A DNA stretch of 64,000 nt from CAWBBA01 sp963729795. Lineage in GTDB: Bacteria; Desulfobacterota; Desulfomonilia; Desulfomonilales; Desulfomonilaceae. The translations under genes and the position numbers were made by a program. The stretch covers positions 115,909 through 179,908 of the forward strand of contig CAVSPC010000046.1 of the NCBI GenBank assembly GCA_963729795.1, given 5' to 3'. The notes beneath the pieces were generated by a model that was given only the letters and a program-made list of their open reading frames with translations, was not told the DNA's origin and did no database searches. The stretch's first letter is position 1, and every line of letters starts with the position of its first letter. Positions 56,268 to 64,000 of the stretch are shown here, in pieces.

Positions 56268-56737
56268 AAGGAGAGCGTTTTCTTCTGGTCAGAAGAACAT
56301 GCTAGAAAATACCGCAGAGAGACTCACAGGGTGCGGGGCTCGTACTTCACGGCTCGGCAAATAGCTTACTTGAACACGCGAATTCAGAGCGCTGTATTTG
56401 GATGGTAAATTTCCCGTGCTGGGTTTGGTGAAAGGGTATTGGGAACCGGTCCCAGGCATCTATGACGAATGATATCATCATTGAGTTTGCGCCTGTCTTT
56501 CTCGTTTCCGGGCTTTGCCTCACAGGCGCTAACTTAAGGAACTCGTTCCTCCTGAAGAGGTGCAGGAGGGGAGGGCCATCAAAGTCCCCCTTTTGTAAAG
56601 GGGGATTTAGGGGATTTTCAAGGATTTATCCAAATCCCCCCTGTCTTCCCTTTACGAAGGGGGGAATCCCACCTCCCGCGAGGCTAAGTCAGCGCCTATG
56701 AGGCTCGGCCTGGTAACCAGGCATCCAATGGGTACTC
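56268..56737. other. Intergenic region with a repeat
   Basis: About 470 bases. A short hairpin TTCTTCTG / CAGAAGAA (56280-56297) follows the MerB-like stop and could end its transcript. The right part carries the G/C-run repeat at 56583-56670. A 79-codon open frame at 56462-56701 lies over the repeat and was not accepted. Confidence 0.5.
56583..56670. repeat. Dispersed intergenic repeat (AAATCCCCC type)
   Basis: Contains CCCCCTTTTG-TAAAGGGGGA followed by TTTAGGGGATTT, and on the far side AAATCCCCCCTG with CCCTTTACGAAGGGGGG. This is the familiar C-run/G-run palindromic repeat seen between genes in many bacteria. Confidence 0.6.
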
Positions 56738-57190
56738 TCAGCCAGATTGGCCTGCTTGCGAGCTGCTGAAGAAATCCTCGAGAATCTTCGCGTGGTCAAA
56801 AGCCAGTGGGGTAGGGAGAGTCTCCCGGTCAAAGAGGCCAATGTCCGCCGCGTCATCCGCGGCTTTGGGGACTCCGTTCGCCTGGCCGGTAAAAACTACG
56901 CTGAGCGTATGTTGGCGCGGGTCTCGGTCGGGCGCGGAGTAAACCCCAAAAAGCTCCAGTCGCTCAACATCCAAACCCGTCTCCTCCTTCGCTTCCCGCA
57001 GCGCCGCGTGCTCCGCGGGCTCGCCGTAGTCAATAAAACCGCCAGGGATCGCCCAACCGTGCGGCGGATTCTTTCGTTTTATGAGCACAACGAATCGGCC
57101 GACCCGGATGATCACATCAGCCGCGGGTATAGGGTTTCTGTACACGGTGACAAGCCGGCCACAGTTGGGGCAGGTAACACCTTCTTTCAT
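56738..57190 (-). CDS. Nudix hydrolase
   Basis: A 150-residue Nudix protein from ATG 57190, which has AGGAG upstream; the longer open frame to 57328 lacks support. An N-terminal C-P-N-C-G Cys pair resembles a zinc finger as in NudC-type or related enzymes. The Nudix box is complete: G-G-F-I-D-Y-G-E then R-E-A-K-E-E-T-G-L. Substrate undetermined (NDP-sugar or NAD-like). It is divergent from groES. Confidence 0.9.
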   Translation of the reverse strand: MKEGVTCPNCGRLVTVYRNPIPAADVIIRVGRFVVLIKRKNPPHGWAIPGGFIDYGEPAEHAALREAKEETGLDVERLELFGVYSAPDRDPRQHTLSVVFTGQANGVPKAADDAADIGLFDRETLPTPLAFDHAKILEDFFSSSQAGQSG

Positions 57191-57298
57191 GGATTTGCTC
57201 CTGATGGATGTGATGGCGAGAGGATACGCGGGAAATAGAAATGATGCCAGTAGTGTCCTGAAAAAAGAGTGTGGCCGCGATTTTTTTGGACGAGGGGG

Positions 57299-57304
57299 TT
57301 GACA
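57299..57304 (+). promoter_or_regulatory. -35 element of groESL
   Basis: A consensus TTGACA 14 bases before the CIRCE element. No good -10 could be fixed at standard spacing; CIRCE usually overlaps or follows the start point. Confidence 0.4.
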
Positions 57305-57317
57305 ATTGGGACGGATA

Positions 57318-57344
57318 TTGGCACTCACTAGAGTAGAGTGCTAA
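57318..57344. promoter_or_regulatory. CIRCE operator of groESL
   Basis: TTGGCACTC, nine-base spacer, GAGTGCTAA: the standard CIRCE layout (consensus TTAGCACTC-N9-GAGTGCTAA) with one mismatch. It implies heat-shock repression of groESL by HrcA. Confidence 0.93.
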
Positions 57345-57390
57345 CAAACTCGAGCACCGTACTTTTAACTAAACACCAGGAGGTAAAATG

Positions 57391-57678
57391 ATGAAATTTC
57401 GCCCTCTGTATGATCGAATCCTCGTCGAGAGGGTAGAGTCGGAGGAAGTTACCAAAGGAGGCATAATCCTCCCCGACACCGCAAAGGAAAAACCTCAGCA
57501 AGGTAAGATTATTGCGGTCGGTTCGGGCAAACACACAGAAGACGGGAAAGTCATTCCTTTGGAACTTAAGGCAGGTGACACCATTCTTTTCGGGAAATAT
57601 TCAGGTTCGGAAATTAAGATTGAAGGCACAGAATACCTGATAATGAAAGAGGACGACGTGTTGGGCCTGGTCGAATGA
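57391..57678 (+). CDS. groES: Co-chaperonin GroES
   Basis: A 95-residue GroES: K-F-R-P-L-Y-D-R-I-L-V at the start, mobile loop E-E-V-T-K-G-G-I-I-L-P (residues 15-30) and the final L-I-M-K-E-D-D-V-L-G-L-V-E. AGGAGG at 57378 gives better spacing to ATG 57391 than to ATG 57388; either is possible. Under CIRCE control and 74 bases before groEL. Confidence 0.97.
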   Translation: MKFRPLYDRILVERVESEEVTKGGIILPDTAKEKPQQGKIIAVGSGKHTEDGKVIPLELKAGDTILFGKYSGSEIKIEGTEYLIMKEDDVLGLVE

Positions 57679-57752
57679 CGACCGCTGCACTTTCGAATCC
57701 CGACTCACGTTTCAAATCCAAACCACGAAACAATTCAAGGAGGAGCAAATAA

Positions 57753-59384
57753 ATGGCCGCGAAGATTATCATGTTCGAACAACAGGCCAGGGATAAGATC
57801 CTGAAAGGGGTCAACATAATGGCCGATGCAGTGAAGTCTACTCTGGGCCCCAGAGGCCGGAACGCGATTCTCGAAAAATCCTGGGGCGCTCCCAATGTTA
57901 CGAAAGATGGTGTGACTGTGGCCAAGGAGATCGAACTTGAAGACAGGTTCGAAAATCTCGGCGCCCAAATGCTCAAAGAGGTTGCTTCCAAGACTTCCGA
58001 TGTCGCCGGCGACGGCACCACCACAGCGACAGTCCTGGCTCAGGCCATTTACCGTGAGGGAATCAAGATGGTGGCCGCAGGCTCTTCCCCCATGGACCTC
58101 AAGAGAGGGATCGAGTCGGCAGTGGAAGCAGTCGTAAAGAAGCTGAAAAGTCTGTCCAAGCCTACCAAGGACAAGAAAGAAATAGCCCAGGTGGGCACGA
58201 TCTCAGCCAACAACGACCCCACCATCGGAAACATTATTGCCGAAGCAATGGAAAAGGTTGGAAAGGAAGGGGTCATCACCGTCGAAGAGGCCAAGGCCAT
58301 GGAGACGACCCTGGAAGTGGTCGAGGGAATGCAATTCGACCGTGGATATCTATCTCCGTACTTCGTCACCGATGCAGAGCGAATGGAAGTCTCCTTGGAA
58401 GAGCCTTATATCCTTATTCATGAGAAGAAGATTTCCAACATGCGCGATATGCTGCCGCTACTGGAACAGGTTGCAAAGATGGGCAGACCGCTCCTCATCG
58501 TTGCCGAAGATGTGGAAGGCGAAGCGCTGGCTACACTCGTGGTAAACAAGCTCAGAGGAACCCTCAACGCTTCTGCAGTCAAGGCCCCTGGCTTTGGTGA
58601 TCGTCGCAAGGCGATGCTCGAGGACATTGCCGTGCTGACCGGCGGCCAGGTCATTTCCGAGGATTTGGGCCTGAAACTCGAGAAGGTAACGCTGAATGAT
58701 CTCGGACGATGCAAACGGGTGTCGGTGGACAAAGACAACACCACAATCGTTGATGGTTTTGGGGCAAAAGAACAGATTGAAGGCCGGGTAAGACAGATCC
58801 GGACTCAGATTGAGGAGACCACCTCGGACTATGACCGTGAAAAGCTTCAAGAAAGGCTGGCCAAGTTGGTCGGCGGAGTGGCCGTGATTAACGTTGGTGC
58901 CGCGACCGAGACCGAGATGAAGGAAAAGAAGGCCAGAGTTGAGGACGCGCTCAATGCTACCCGCGCTGCGGTCGAGGAAGGCATTGTCCCGGGTGGTGGC
59001 GTTGCTTATCTGCGGTGCCTGGGAGAAGTGGAAAAACTGAAGCTGGAAGGGGATCAGGCAGTCGGGGCCAAGATCGTTCGCCGTGCATTAGAAGAACCTC
59101 TTCGCCAAATAGCAACCAATGCCGGTCATGACGGCTCAATCGTCGTTGACAAAGTCAAGTCAAACGAGGGTGCGTGGGGCTTCAACGCTCAAAATGAACG
59201 CTACGAAGACCTTCTGGACAACGGCATAATCGATCCTACCAAAGTGACCAGATTGGCATTGCAGAATGCCGCCTCAGTTGCGGGACTCATGCTGACAACC
59301 GAGGTCATGGTTGCCGAGAAGCCCAAGGATAAAGAGATGCCTCCTATGCCCGGTGGTGGTATGCCGCCTGGTGGTATGTATTAA
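57753..59384 (+). CDS. groEL: Chaperonin GroEL
   Basis: A 543-residue GroEL folding chaperone forming a double ring with GroES. Conserved motifs include T-L-G-P-R-G-R-N, K-D-G-V-T-V-A-K-E-I, D-G-T-T-T-A-T-V-L-A and, near the C-terminus, E-G-I-V-P-G-G-G-V-A. It ends in a Gly/Met-rich tail (G-G-M-P-P-G-G-M-Y). AGGAGGAG precedes ATG. A hairpin follows at 59429-59456. Confidence 0.98.
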   Translation: MAAKIIMFEQQARDKILKGVNIMADAVKSTLGPRGRNAILEKSWGAPNVTKDGVTVAKEIELEDRFENLGAQMLKEVASKTSDVAGDGTTTATVLAQAIYREGIKMVAAGSSPMDLKRGIESAVEAVVKKLKSLSKPTKDKKEIAQVGTISANNDPTIGNIIAEAMEKVGKEGVITVEEAKAMETTLEVVEGMQFDRGYLSPYFVTDAERMEVSLEEPYILIHEKKISNMRDMLPLLEQVAKMGRPLLIVAEDVEGEALATLVVNKLRGTLNASAVKAPGFGDRRKAMLEDIAVLTGGQVISEDLGLKLEKVTLNDLGRCKRVSVDKDNTTIVDGFGAKEQIEGRVRQIRTQIEETTSDYDREKLQERLAKLVGGVAVINVGAATETEMKEKKARVEDALNATRAAVEEGIVPGGGVAYLRCLGEVEKLKLEGDQAVGAKIVRRALEEPLRQIATNAGHDGSIVVDKVKSNEGAWGFNAQNERYEDLLDNGIIDPTKVTRLALQNAASVAGLMLTTEVMVAEKPKDKEMPPMPGGGMPPGGMY

Positions 59385-59428
59385 TCAGTTGCCGGGGGAC
59401 CGGCCAAACCTTGTCCCGCACAACAATA

Positions 59429-59456
59429 GGGGAGGGGGAAAATTAGCCCCCTCTCC
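59429..59456 (+). terminator. Hairpin terminator after groEL
   Basis: GGGGAGGGGG at 59429-59438 pairs with CCCCCTCTCC at 59447-59456, with an A-rich loop. It lies 45 bases after the groEL stop and before the convergent pyrI. A clear U-tract is lacking, so it may be bidirectional or weak. Confidence 0.6.
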
Positions 59457-59516
59457 GACTTGTACGCAGCGAAGAACTATGTTCTTCAAACGCTAGACGT
59501 TCACCGTCCCGGTTCT

Positions 59517-59993
59517 TTATCCCTTCTCCTTATACCTGATCAGGGGTCCGAAAAACTCCGTCTCACAATAGTGGCACCTCAGCGTGAGGGGGACTTGGCT
59601 CACTACGAGAAATTTCCCCGGTACTTCCTCGTGGTTGGTTATGCAGAACCGGTCCGGGCAAACGACGATATCTCCGACCTGATTCGGAATTTCAACCTTG
59701 TGTTTTTCGATGACTTGTCCGTCCGCTATCCGGGTAATGGTGGCAAAAGGGGCTATTAGGGCAACCACATTGAGCATATCTCGAGACAGGCTGAGATTTT
59801 CCACCTTTATTATGTCCTTCTTCTTCATGGACGGGGACTCAAAGTTTATGCCTATGGCTATTATGTCTCCGGTTTCGCGTGCGAGAGCATTCAGTGCCAG
59901 AACCCGTACGATGAGATAAGCTTTGCCCGCAGGTATGTGGTCAATGACTATACCCGTTTCAATTTTTGCAATAGTGATAGGCCTTTTTTTCAT
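59517..59993 (-). CDS. pyrI: Aspartate carbamoyltransferase regulatory-like chain
   Basis: A 158-residue regulatory chain. N-terminal allosteric domain and C-terminal zinc domain with C-P-D-R-F-C (C-x4-C) near residue 111 followed by N-H-E-E-V-P, then C-H-Y-C near residue 143. These four Cys bind zinc and hold the catalytic chain. CTP/ATP effector role follows the family. It overlaps the pyrB stop by four bases (ATGA). Confidence 0.94.
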   Translation of the reverse strand: MKKRPITIAKIETGIVIDHIPAGKAYLIVRVLALNALARETGDIIAIGINFESPSMKKKDIIKVENLSLSRDMLNVVALIAPFATITRIADGQVIEKHKVEIPNQVGDIVVCPDRFCITNHEEVPGKFLVVSQVPLTLRCHYCETEFFGPLIRYKEKG

Positions 59994-60928
59994 CGAACAG
60001 CTCCCAGGATCAGTGCAAGCAGTGTTTCCCGTACGAAAAGTCCGTTGCGCGCCTGCTGGAAGTAGTAGGCGTGCGGCGTGTGATCTACGTCCAGAGCTAT
60101 TTCGGTCACGCGAGGCAGCGGGTGCATCACTTTCATGCGCGGCTTTGCCTGCTTCAACATGGAGGCTTCAAGCCGATAGATGCTTCTGAACTTCTCTGCA
60201 AGCGCGGTTCGTTCCTCAAGTCGCTCTTTCTGTATTCTTGTTATGTACAGAATGTCTACCTCGGAAATAAAATCCTCTATTCGGCTCCCCTCATCGACCG
60301 TAATGCCGCGATCTGAGGCCGCTTTGCATTTGTCTATCAGGGATCTTGGCATGGCGAGATCGCGGGGAGAGATGAAAAACAGCGTGCAGTTATCATATTT
60401 CAATAGGGCTTCGGTCAGGGAGTGGACGGTGCGGCCGTTCGCCAAATCCCCGACCATAGCAACGGTCAAGCCATCCAATTTTCCTTGAGTTTCCTTGATA
60501 GAGTACAAATCCAATAGCGTCTGGGTGGGGTGTTGATTCGGGCCGTCACCGGCATTGATCACCGGAATATCGGCAGCCTCAGCCGCCAGGCGAGCTGCAC
60601 CTTTCAGCGGATGACGAATCACGATAACGTCAAAACCGTACCCGTCATGCATCTTCACCGTGTCCCACAGCGATTCCTCTTTTACAATGGAGGTGATGTT
60701 GGCATCGTAGAATCCGCCGACCTCTCCGCCAAGATTGCGCATGGCGACCTCGAACGAGGTGCGGGTCCGCGTTGACGGCTCGAAGAACAGCATGGCCGAG
60801 ACTTTGTCCTTGCACAGGCTCTTCTTTTTAGGATGATTTCGGACTGTTTCGACTTTCGAGAGGATTTCGTCAATTTCCTCACGGGTCAAGTCATTCATAG
60901 AGATGATATCCCTGTTTTCAAAGTTCAT
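59990..60928 (-). CDS. pyrB: Aspartate carbamoyltransferase catalytic chain
   Basis: A 312-residue enzyme making N-carbamoyl-aspartate. Carbamoyl-phosphate motif F-E-P-S-T-R-T-R-T-S-F-E near residue 50; H-P-T-Q-T-L-L-D near residue 133; L-P-R-V-T-E-I near the C-terminus. Start ATG 60928 (M-N-F-E-N-R-D-I). It is followed by pyrI with a four-base overlap, so catalytic and regulatory chains are made together. Confidence 0.97.
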   Translation of the reverse strand: MNFENRDIISMNDLTREEIDEILSKVETVRNHPKKKSLCKDKVSAMLFFEPSTRTRTSFEVAMRNLGGEVGGFYDANITSIVKEESLWDTVKMHDGYGFDVIVIRHPLKGAARLAAEAADIPVINAGDGPNQHPTQTLLDLYSIKETQGKLDGLTVAMVGDLANGRTVHSLTEALLKYDNCTLFFISPRDLAMPRSLIDKCKAASDRGITVDEGSRIEDFISEVDILYITRIQKERLEERTALAEKFRSIYRLEASMLKQAKPRMKVMHPLPRVTEIALDVDHTPHAYYFQQARNGLFVRETLLALILGAVR

Positions 60929-61051
60929 CCTTGCTCACCTCGAAAATTGACGGCAATGGCACCGGCTTCTCCGCTTTATGAAAGACCGACATATTGAATC
61001 TCTTAGCGATTTTTCATGAACAGACCCTCTATTCGCCGTGGGCGGATCAGG

Positions 61052-62360
61052 TCAGAAGACATACTGTTTTCCGCGCACCACGGTTCCAGCCACTCTCGCA
61101 GGAAGACGTACCCCCTCGAAGGGAGACCATCCACAGAGGGTCTTCAAAGCCCCTCGCCCTTTGATCCGATTCCCTTCCACCAGCGTGGAATTTCTTATAT
61201 CCAGAATGGTTAAGGACGCGGCGTATCCCGTACCTATCGTACCTTGAGGCAGGTCGAGATCCTGATGAAAAAGCCTGGCCGGGGCTGTCGAGAGAACCTC
61301 GGCCACCCGCACTGGCGAATATTCGCACTGATTCATAAGCCATCCAGCGAACGGGCCCAACGTGTCCAGGTGCGGCATGCCGGGAGATCCGTTCCTTTTG
61401 TCGTCCATTGTGTGCGGAGCATGATCGGAGGCCAGGACATCAATTACGCCTTCCTTGAGAGCATCCAGAAGGAAGCGTCGATCGCTCTCCGGACGCATGG
61501 GCGGATTACATTCCAGGAGGGCCGATGCGGAAACATTCTGTTCTCCCGCTGCAAGGATCTTCCCATCTTGGACGCTGAAGAACAGGTGGTGCGGCGTCAC
61601 CTCGCAGGTCACGCGGTCCTCAGACGTTCGGTTATAGTCCCCAATCAGCGACACCGCTCTTTCCGTAGAGACATGGCAGATATGGCTGTGTAGTCCCAAC
61701 TTGGCCGTAAGTTCAAGGATTTTTTCCACAGCCCTTATTTCCGCCTCCGGGGGTCTGGTTTTCCATCGCGGCCCGGGGCCCTGGAAATGTCTCAGTATTT
61801 CCGGGTCCTCAGCGTGAAAAAAAACCCGGCACTTACTGTACCGGGCCAGGACGTTTTCCAGATCGCCCCACGACGTGAAGGACACCGGAGAGGGGGCCGC
61901 GTCAAGATAGACCTTGTACGGGATGTCTTGCCACGGTTCGGAACGTTCGGTTATGGCCGCGAATAGGATGACCGGGCAGATAGATGAGGCCGAGATCTCT
62001 CGCTTCCGAGCGTACGCCCGGGCATTGTCCGGTGGCATCGGGTCATTCGGCATAGCACCGAATAAGGTCACGCCGCCGTTGATTGCAGCCTCACCCGCGC
62101 TTCGGAATGTTTCCTTTCGGCAGGTCGCCTCCCATTGTGCCATAGCTTGTCGGTTGGACTGGATTTGGCTTCGGATATTCTCTCGCGTGAACGTGAATAT
62201 CTATGAAACCGGGAAAGATGAGATCGCCTACCTCTTCATCCTTGTCCAATTCCTTTACGGATAGTATAGAGCCGGCTTGAGCGTCGAAGGAAATTTCAGC
62301 CCAGCGGACACCATCGGAAAATACTGTTCGGCCTGAAATGCTCAGAGGTTCCATTGTCAT
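61052..62360 (-). pseudogene. pyrC: Dihydroorotase, frameshifted near the metal site
   Basis: An amidohydrolase cyclising carbamoyl-aspartate, split over two frames. From ATG 62360: G-F-I-D-I-H-V-H-A-R with the H-x-H metal ligands. Near 62150-62185 one base is lost or gained; the other frame continues with W-E-A-T-C-R-K-E-T-F, G-A-A-I-N-G-G-V-T-L, H-I-C-H-V-S-T-E, C-E-V-T-P-H-H-L and A-S-D-H-A-P-H. Together about 435 codons. Because it is in a pyrimidine cluster next to intact pyrBI, a sequencing error is more likely than loss of the gene. Confidence 0.88.
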
Positions 62361-62429
62361 TACACCTGTAAAAGCCAGCCAAACGGCCGGATGGATCGAC
62401 AAAGAGCAGCCGTTAGACCACTTGTTCGC

Positions 62430-63044
62430 TTACGGCCCTTTAGTTTCAGGAACCATAGCCTTGACAAGCGCTTCCACGTCGCGCAGAAGTTTATCGAAAG
62501 AAGGACATCGTTCACGGCAGCGCGAGACATCCATGCGGCTCGCAAACTCTGCTTGGTGTACTGACGGCGTATATTGCATGCCCTGACAAAGGCCCTCGAT
62601 CCGCCCCTTCGCTCCCACCATCTCAGGATTCTCGGGCGCTGCAGCGTCGGCCCGTATGCCCATGAATCCTCTGTAAGATTCCATGGATCCCAAGAACCAC
62701 GCCTCGAATTCTCTCTTGGCCAAGACCACTGCGACGGGCAAACGAGTCGCGTGTTTCGCACGCCTGAGAAGCTCCGGCCCCAATTTCGCAGGGCAATCTT
62801 TGTCAGCATCGAGAAGGACCAGAATAGCCCCCACATTCTTGCGTTTCTTCATGGCCATTTCGATTGCCTCTTCCAACTTACCCTCTTTGACAATCCCTTG
62901 GCGTTTTTGTCGGATAGGTTCTTGATCGGGGTGCACCGTGTACACCTTCATAAACCGTAAGATTCTGCTTAGCAGAACCGGAACGGACTTCACATCGCCG
63001 TACCCCTCGACAATTGCTACAATCGAGCGGCTCATCGTCATCAA
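62430..63044 (-). CDS. TOPRIM-like DUF4276-type protein
   Basis: A 204-residue protein. The start has I-V-A-I-V-E-G-Y-G-D (TOPRIM-like Glu), the middle I-L-V-L-L-D-A-D-K-D-C (D-x-D), then F-E-A-W-F-L-G-S-M-E-S, a pattern seen in DUF4276/TOPRIM proteins adjacent to AAA ATPases. Its start overlaps the ATPase stop by four bases. Together they resemble OLD-type or PARIS-like ATPase plus nuclease pairs used in phage defence; the function here is inference. It lies just upstream of pyrC. Confidence 0.7.
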   Translation of the reverse strand: MMTMSRSIVAIVEGYGDVKSVPVLLSRILRFMKVYTVHPDQEPIRQKRQGIVKEGKLEEAIEMAMKKRKNVGAILVLLDADKDCPAKLGPELLRRAKHATRLPVAVVLAKREFEAWFLGSMESYRGFMGIRADAAAPENPEMVGAKGRIEGLCQGMQYTPSVHQAEFASRMDVSRCRERCPSFDKLLRDVEALVKAMVPETKGP

Positions 63045-64000
63045 ACCGTTTTGTCGACAATAGATTCATCGGATGGCCGAGGACCATGAGGTGAAATTTC
63101 CGGTGCCTCGTCGTCGTCAGGGCGTATCTCATTCATTTTCAGGAGTTCTCCGGGAGAGTACAAACGCTCTCGTATAACGTCGCGGCTTGATTCAGAGAGG
63201 GGAGCAATGACTGTCTGCCCCTTCTTCAAATAAACCATGCGAATCTGGGAATCACTTAACTCTTTGTAGTCGAGGACTTCAGGGCTATGGGTAGTTATCA
63301 AAACCTGTTTTTCATTGGATGCTCCCATGAGGATCTCCATGATCATTTCAAGCAGGGCCGGGTGAACTGTAGCCTCCGGTTCCTCGATACCTACAACCTT
63401 TGGCAACGGCTGGAGCACAGAGAGGGCTAAACCCAATACCCTCAAGGTACCGTCCGACATGTCCAGGGCATCAAATTCCACAGGCTCTGCCAAACCGATA
63501 TCTTGGAAAAATGACAGTTTCTCTTTATTGTCAACCGACTTAGTAGCTACCCTATGGATCCCTGGACAGGCTTCGGAAAGAATTTGGTTCAGGAACTGAA
63601 CTACAGGAGGGTACAGCCGGCTCCCTCTTTCATTGATTTGTTTCAATACCGATGTAGCGTTGCTCCCATCTCGTTTCAGAAATAACCCCGAATCCGGAAT
63701 TTGAAATTCGCGTAGACTCCCAGGAGCGATAGCATAAACCCTCATAAAATCTAGAAAAAACCAGAGCGGTTGAAACTCTTCCACTCCGGCTACCAGCCGT
63801 AAGGCTAGATTGTTTGCCGAAATATGAGGTTTGATGCCTGGGACAGATGTCGTAAACTGACCCCTCTCCATCAGGAATTCGGATCTGCTCCGGCCCGGGC
63901 CTTCTATAATGCAGGACTCGTACGCAATGGAGAAAGGTCGCGAAAGGTCTTTGATCCGAGTATCTATTTCAAACGTATATTCGGCAGTAACATCGGATGC
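63041..64000 (-). CDS. AAA ATPase (OLD/AAA_21-like), C-terminal part, runs off right edge
   Basis: The frame is open to base 64000, so the N-terminal Walker A part is outside. About 319 residues are visible. The ABC-type signature region has D-A-L-D-M-S-D-G-T-L-R-V near residue 190, Walker B V-V-G-I-E-E-P-E-A-T-V-H-P, and H-loop L-I-T-T-H-S-P-E-V-L. The last 50 residues are acidic and low complexity. It is translationally coupled to the TOPRIM-like gene (four-base overlap). Confidence 0.8.
   Translation of the reverse strand, partial: ASDVTAEYTFEIDTRIKDLSRPFSIAYESCIIEGPGRSRSEFLMERGQFTTSVPGIKPHISANNLALRLVAGVEEFQPLWFFLDFMRVYAIAPGSLREFQIPDSGLFLKRDGSNATSVLKQINERGSRLYPPVVQFLNQILSEACPGIHRVATKSVDNKEKLSFFQDIGLAEPVEFDALDMSDGTLRVLGLALSVLQPLPKVVGIEEPEATVHPALLEMIMEILMGASNEKQVLITTHSPEVLDYKELSDSQIRMVYLKKGQTVIAPLSESSRDVIRERLYSPGELLKMNEIRPDDDEAPEISPHGPRPSDESIVDKTV

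Noticed and set aside
56462..56701. 79-codon open frame upstream of the Nudix gene
   Set aside because: It runs through a dispersed palindromic repeat and has low protein likeness.
1..64000. CRISPR arrays, rRNA and tRNA genes
   Set aside because: No regularly spaced direct repeats and no convincing tRNA T-loop/acceptor combinations were seen by eye; a covariance-model scan could still find one.

Overview
This window most resembles the chromosome of an anaerobic Desulfobacterota (deltaproteobacterial) bacterium, possibly a relative of Desulfomonile or Syntrophobacter; that is inference. The support is a siroheme-dependent heme synthesis gene (ahbC), a CIRCE-controlled groESL operon, class II fructose-bisphosphate aldolase, a monofunctional IMP cyclohydrolase, and two genes that make sense only if UGA is read as selenocysteine. 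No rRNA, tRNA or CRISPR array was seen.

Layout. 1-9.8 kb: the end of an IS200/IS605-type element, then a metal-handling island with a small Cys-rich exported protein, CusB- and CusA-type efflux subunits (no CusC), a PstS-like binding protein, a NosL-like copper protein, a second Cys-rich exported protein and two tiny exported proteins. 9.9-33 kb: housekeeping and signalling genes (ndk, rlmN, a kinase/ATPase fusion, a TPR lipoprotein, purH N-domain, purE, fba, a pilin-like protein, dapF, thiolase, a response regulator, glucan phosphorylase, a large PAS histidine kinase, dgt), ending with a SelW-like selenoprotein missed by ordinary ORF calling. 33.6-44 kb: a transglutaminase-like lipoprotein, an exported possible outer-membrane protein, cinA-polA and a Dna2-like nuclease-helicase. 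44.2-52.8 kb: a defence island with a MazEF-type pair and a type I-like cluster in which an AAA ATPase, a 79-residue protein and an HNH protein lie between hsdS and hsdM. No hsdR is present, and an IS630 element has entered the 3' end of the ATPase gene. 52.8-64 kb: a sugar-isomerase-like gene, ahbC, a divergent marR followed by a MerB-like protein whose catalytic cysteine position is an in-frame UGA, a Nudix gene, groESL, pyrI-pyrB-pyrC, and an ATPase/TOPRIM-like pair running off the right edge.

The strongest novelty candidate is the MerB-like selenoprotein. Its UGA falls where alkylmercury lyase has Cys96 and is followed three residues later by the conserved Asp. Two matching inverted repeats, one before marR and one before the MerB-like gene, suggest MarR controls both. 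The second candidate is the HsdR-less modification/ATPase/HNH operon.

A caution applies to the whole window: about ten reading frames, several in conserved genes (pyrC, cinA, thiolase, histidine kinase), are broken by single-base indels. Many of these may be sequencing errors rather than true pseudogenes; hsdS is the best case for real decay because it also carries an in-frame TAA.
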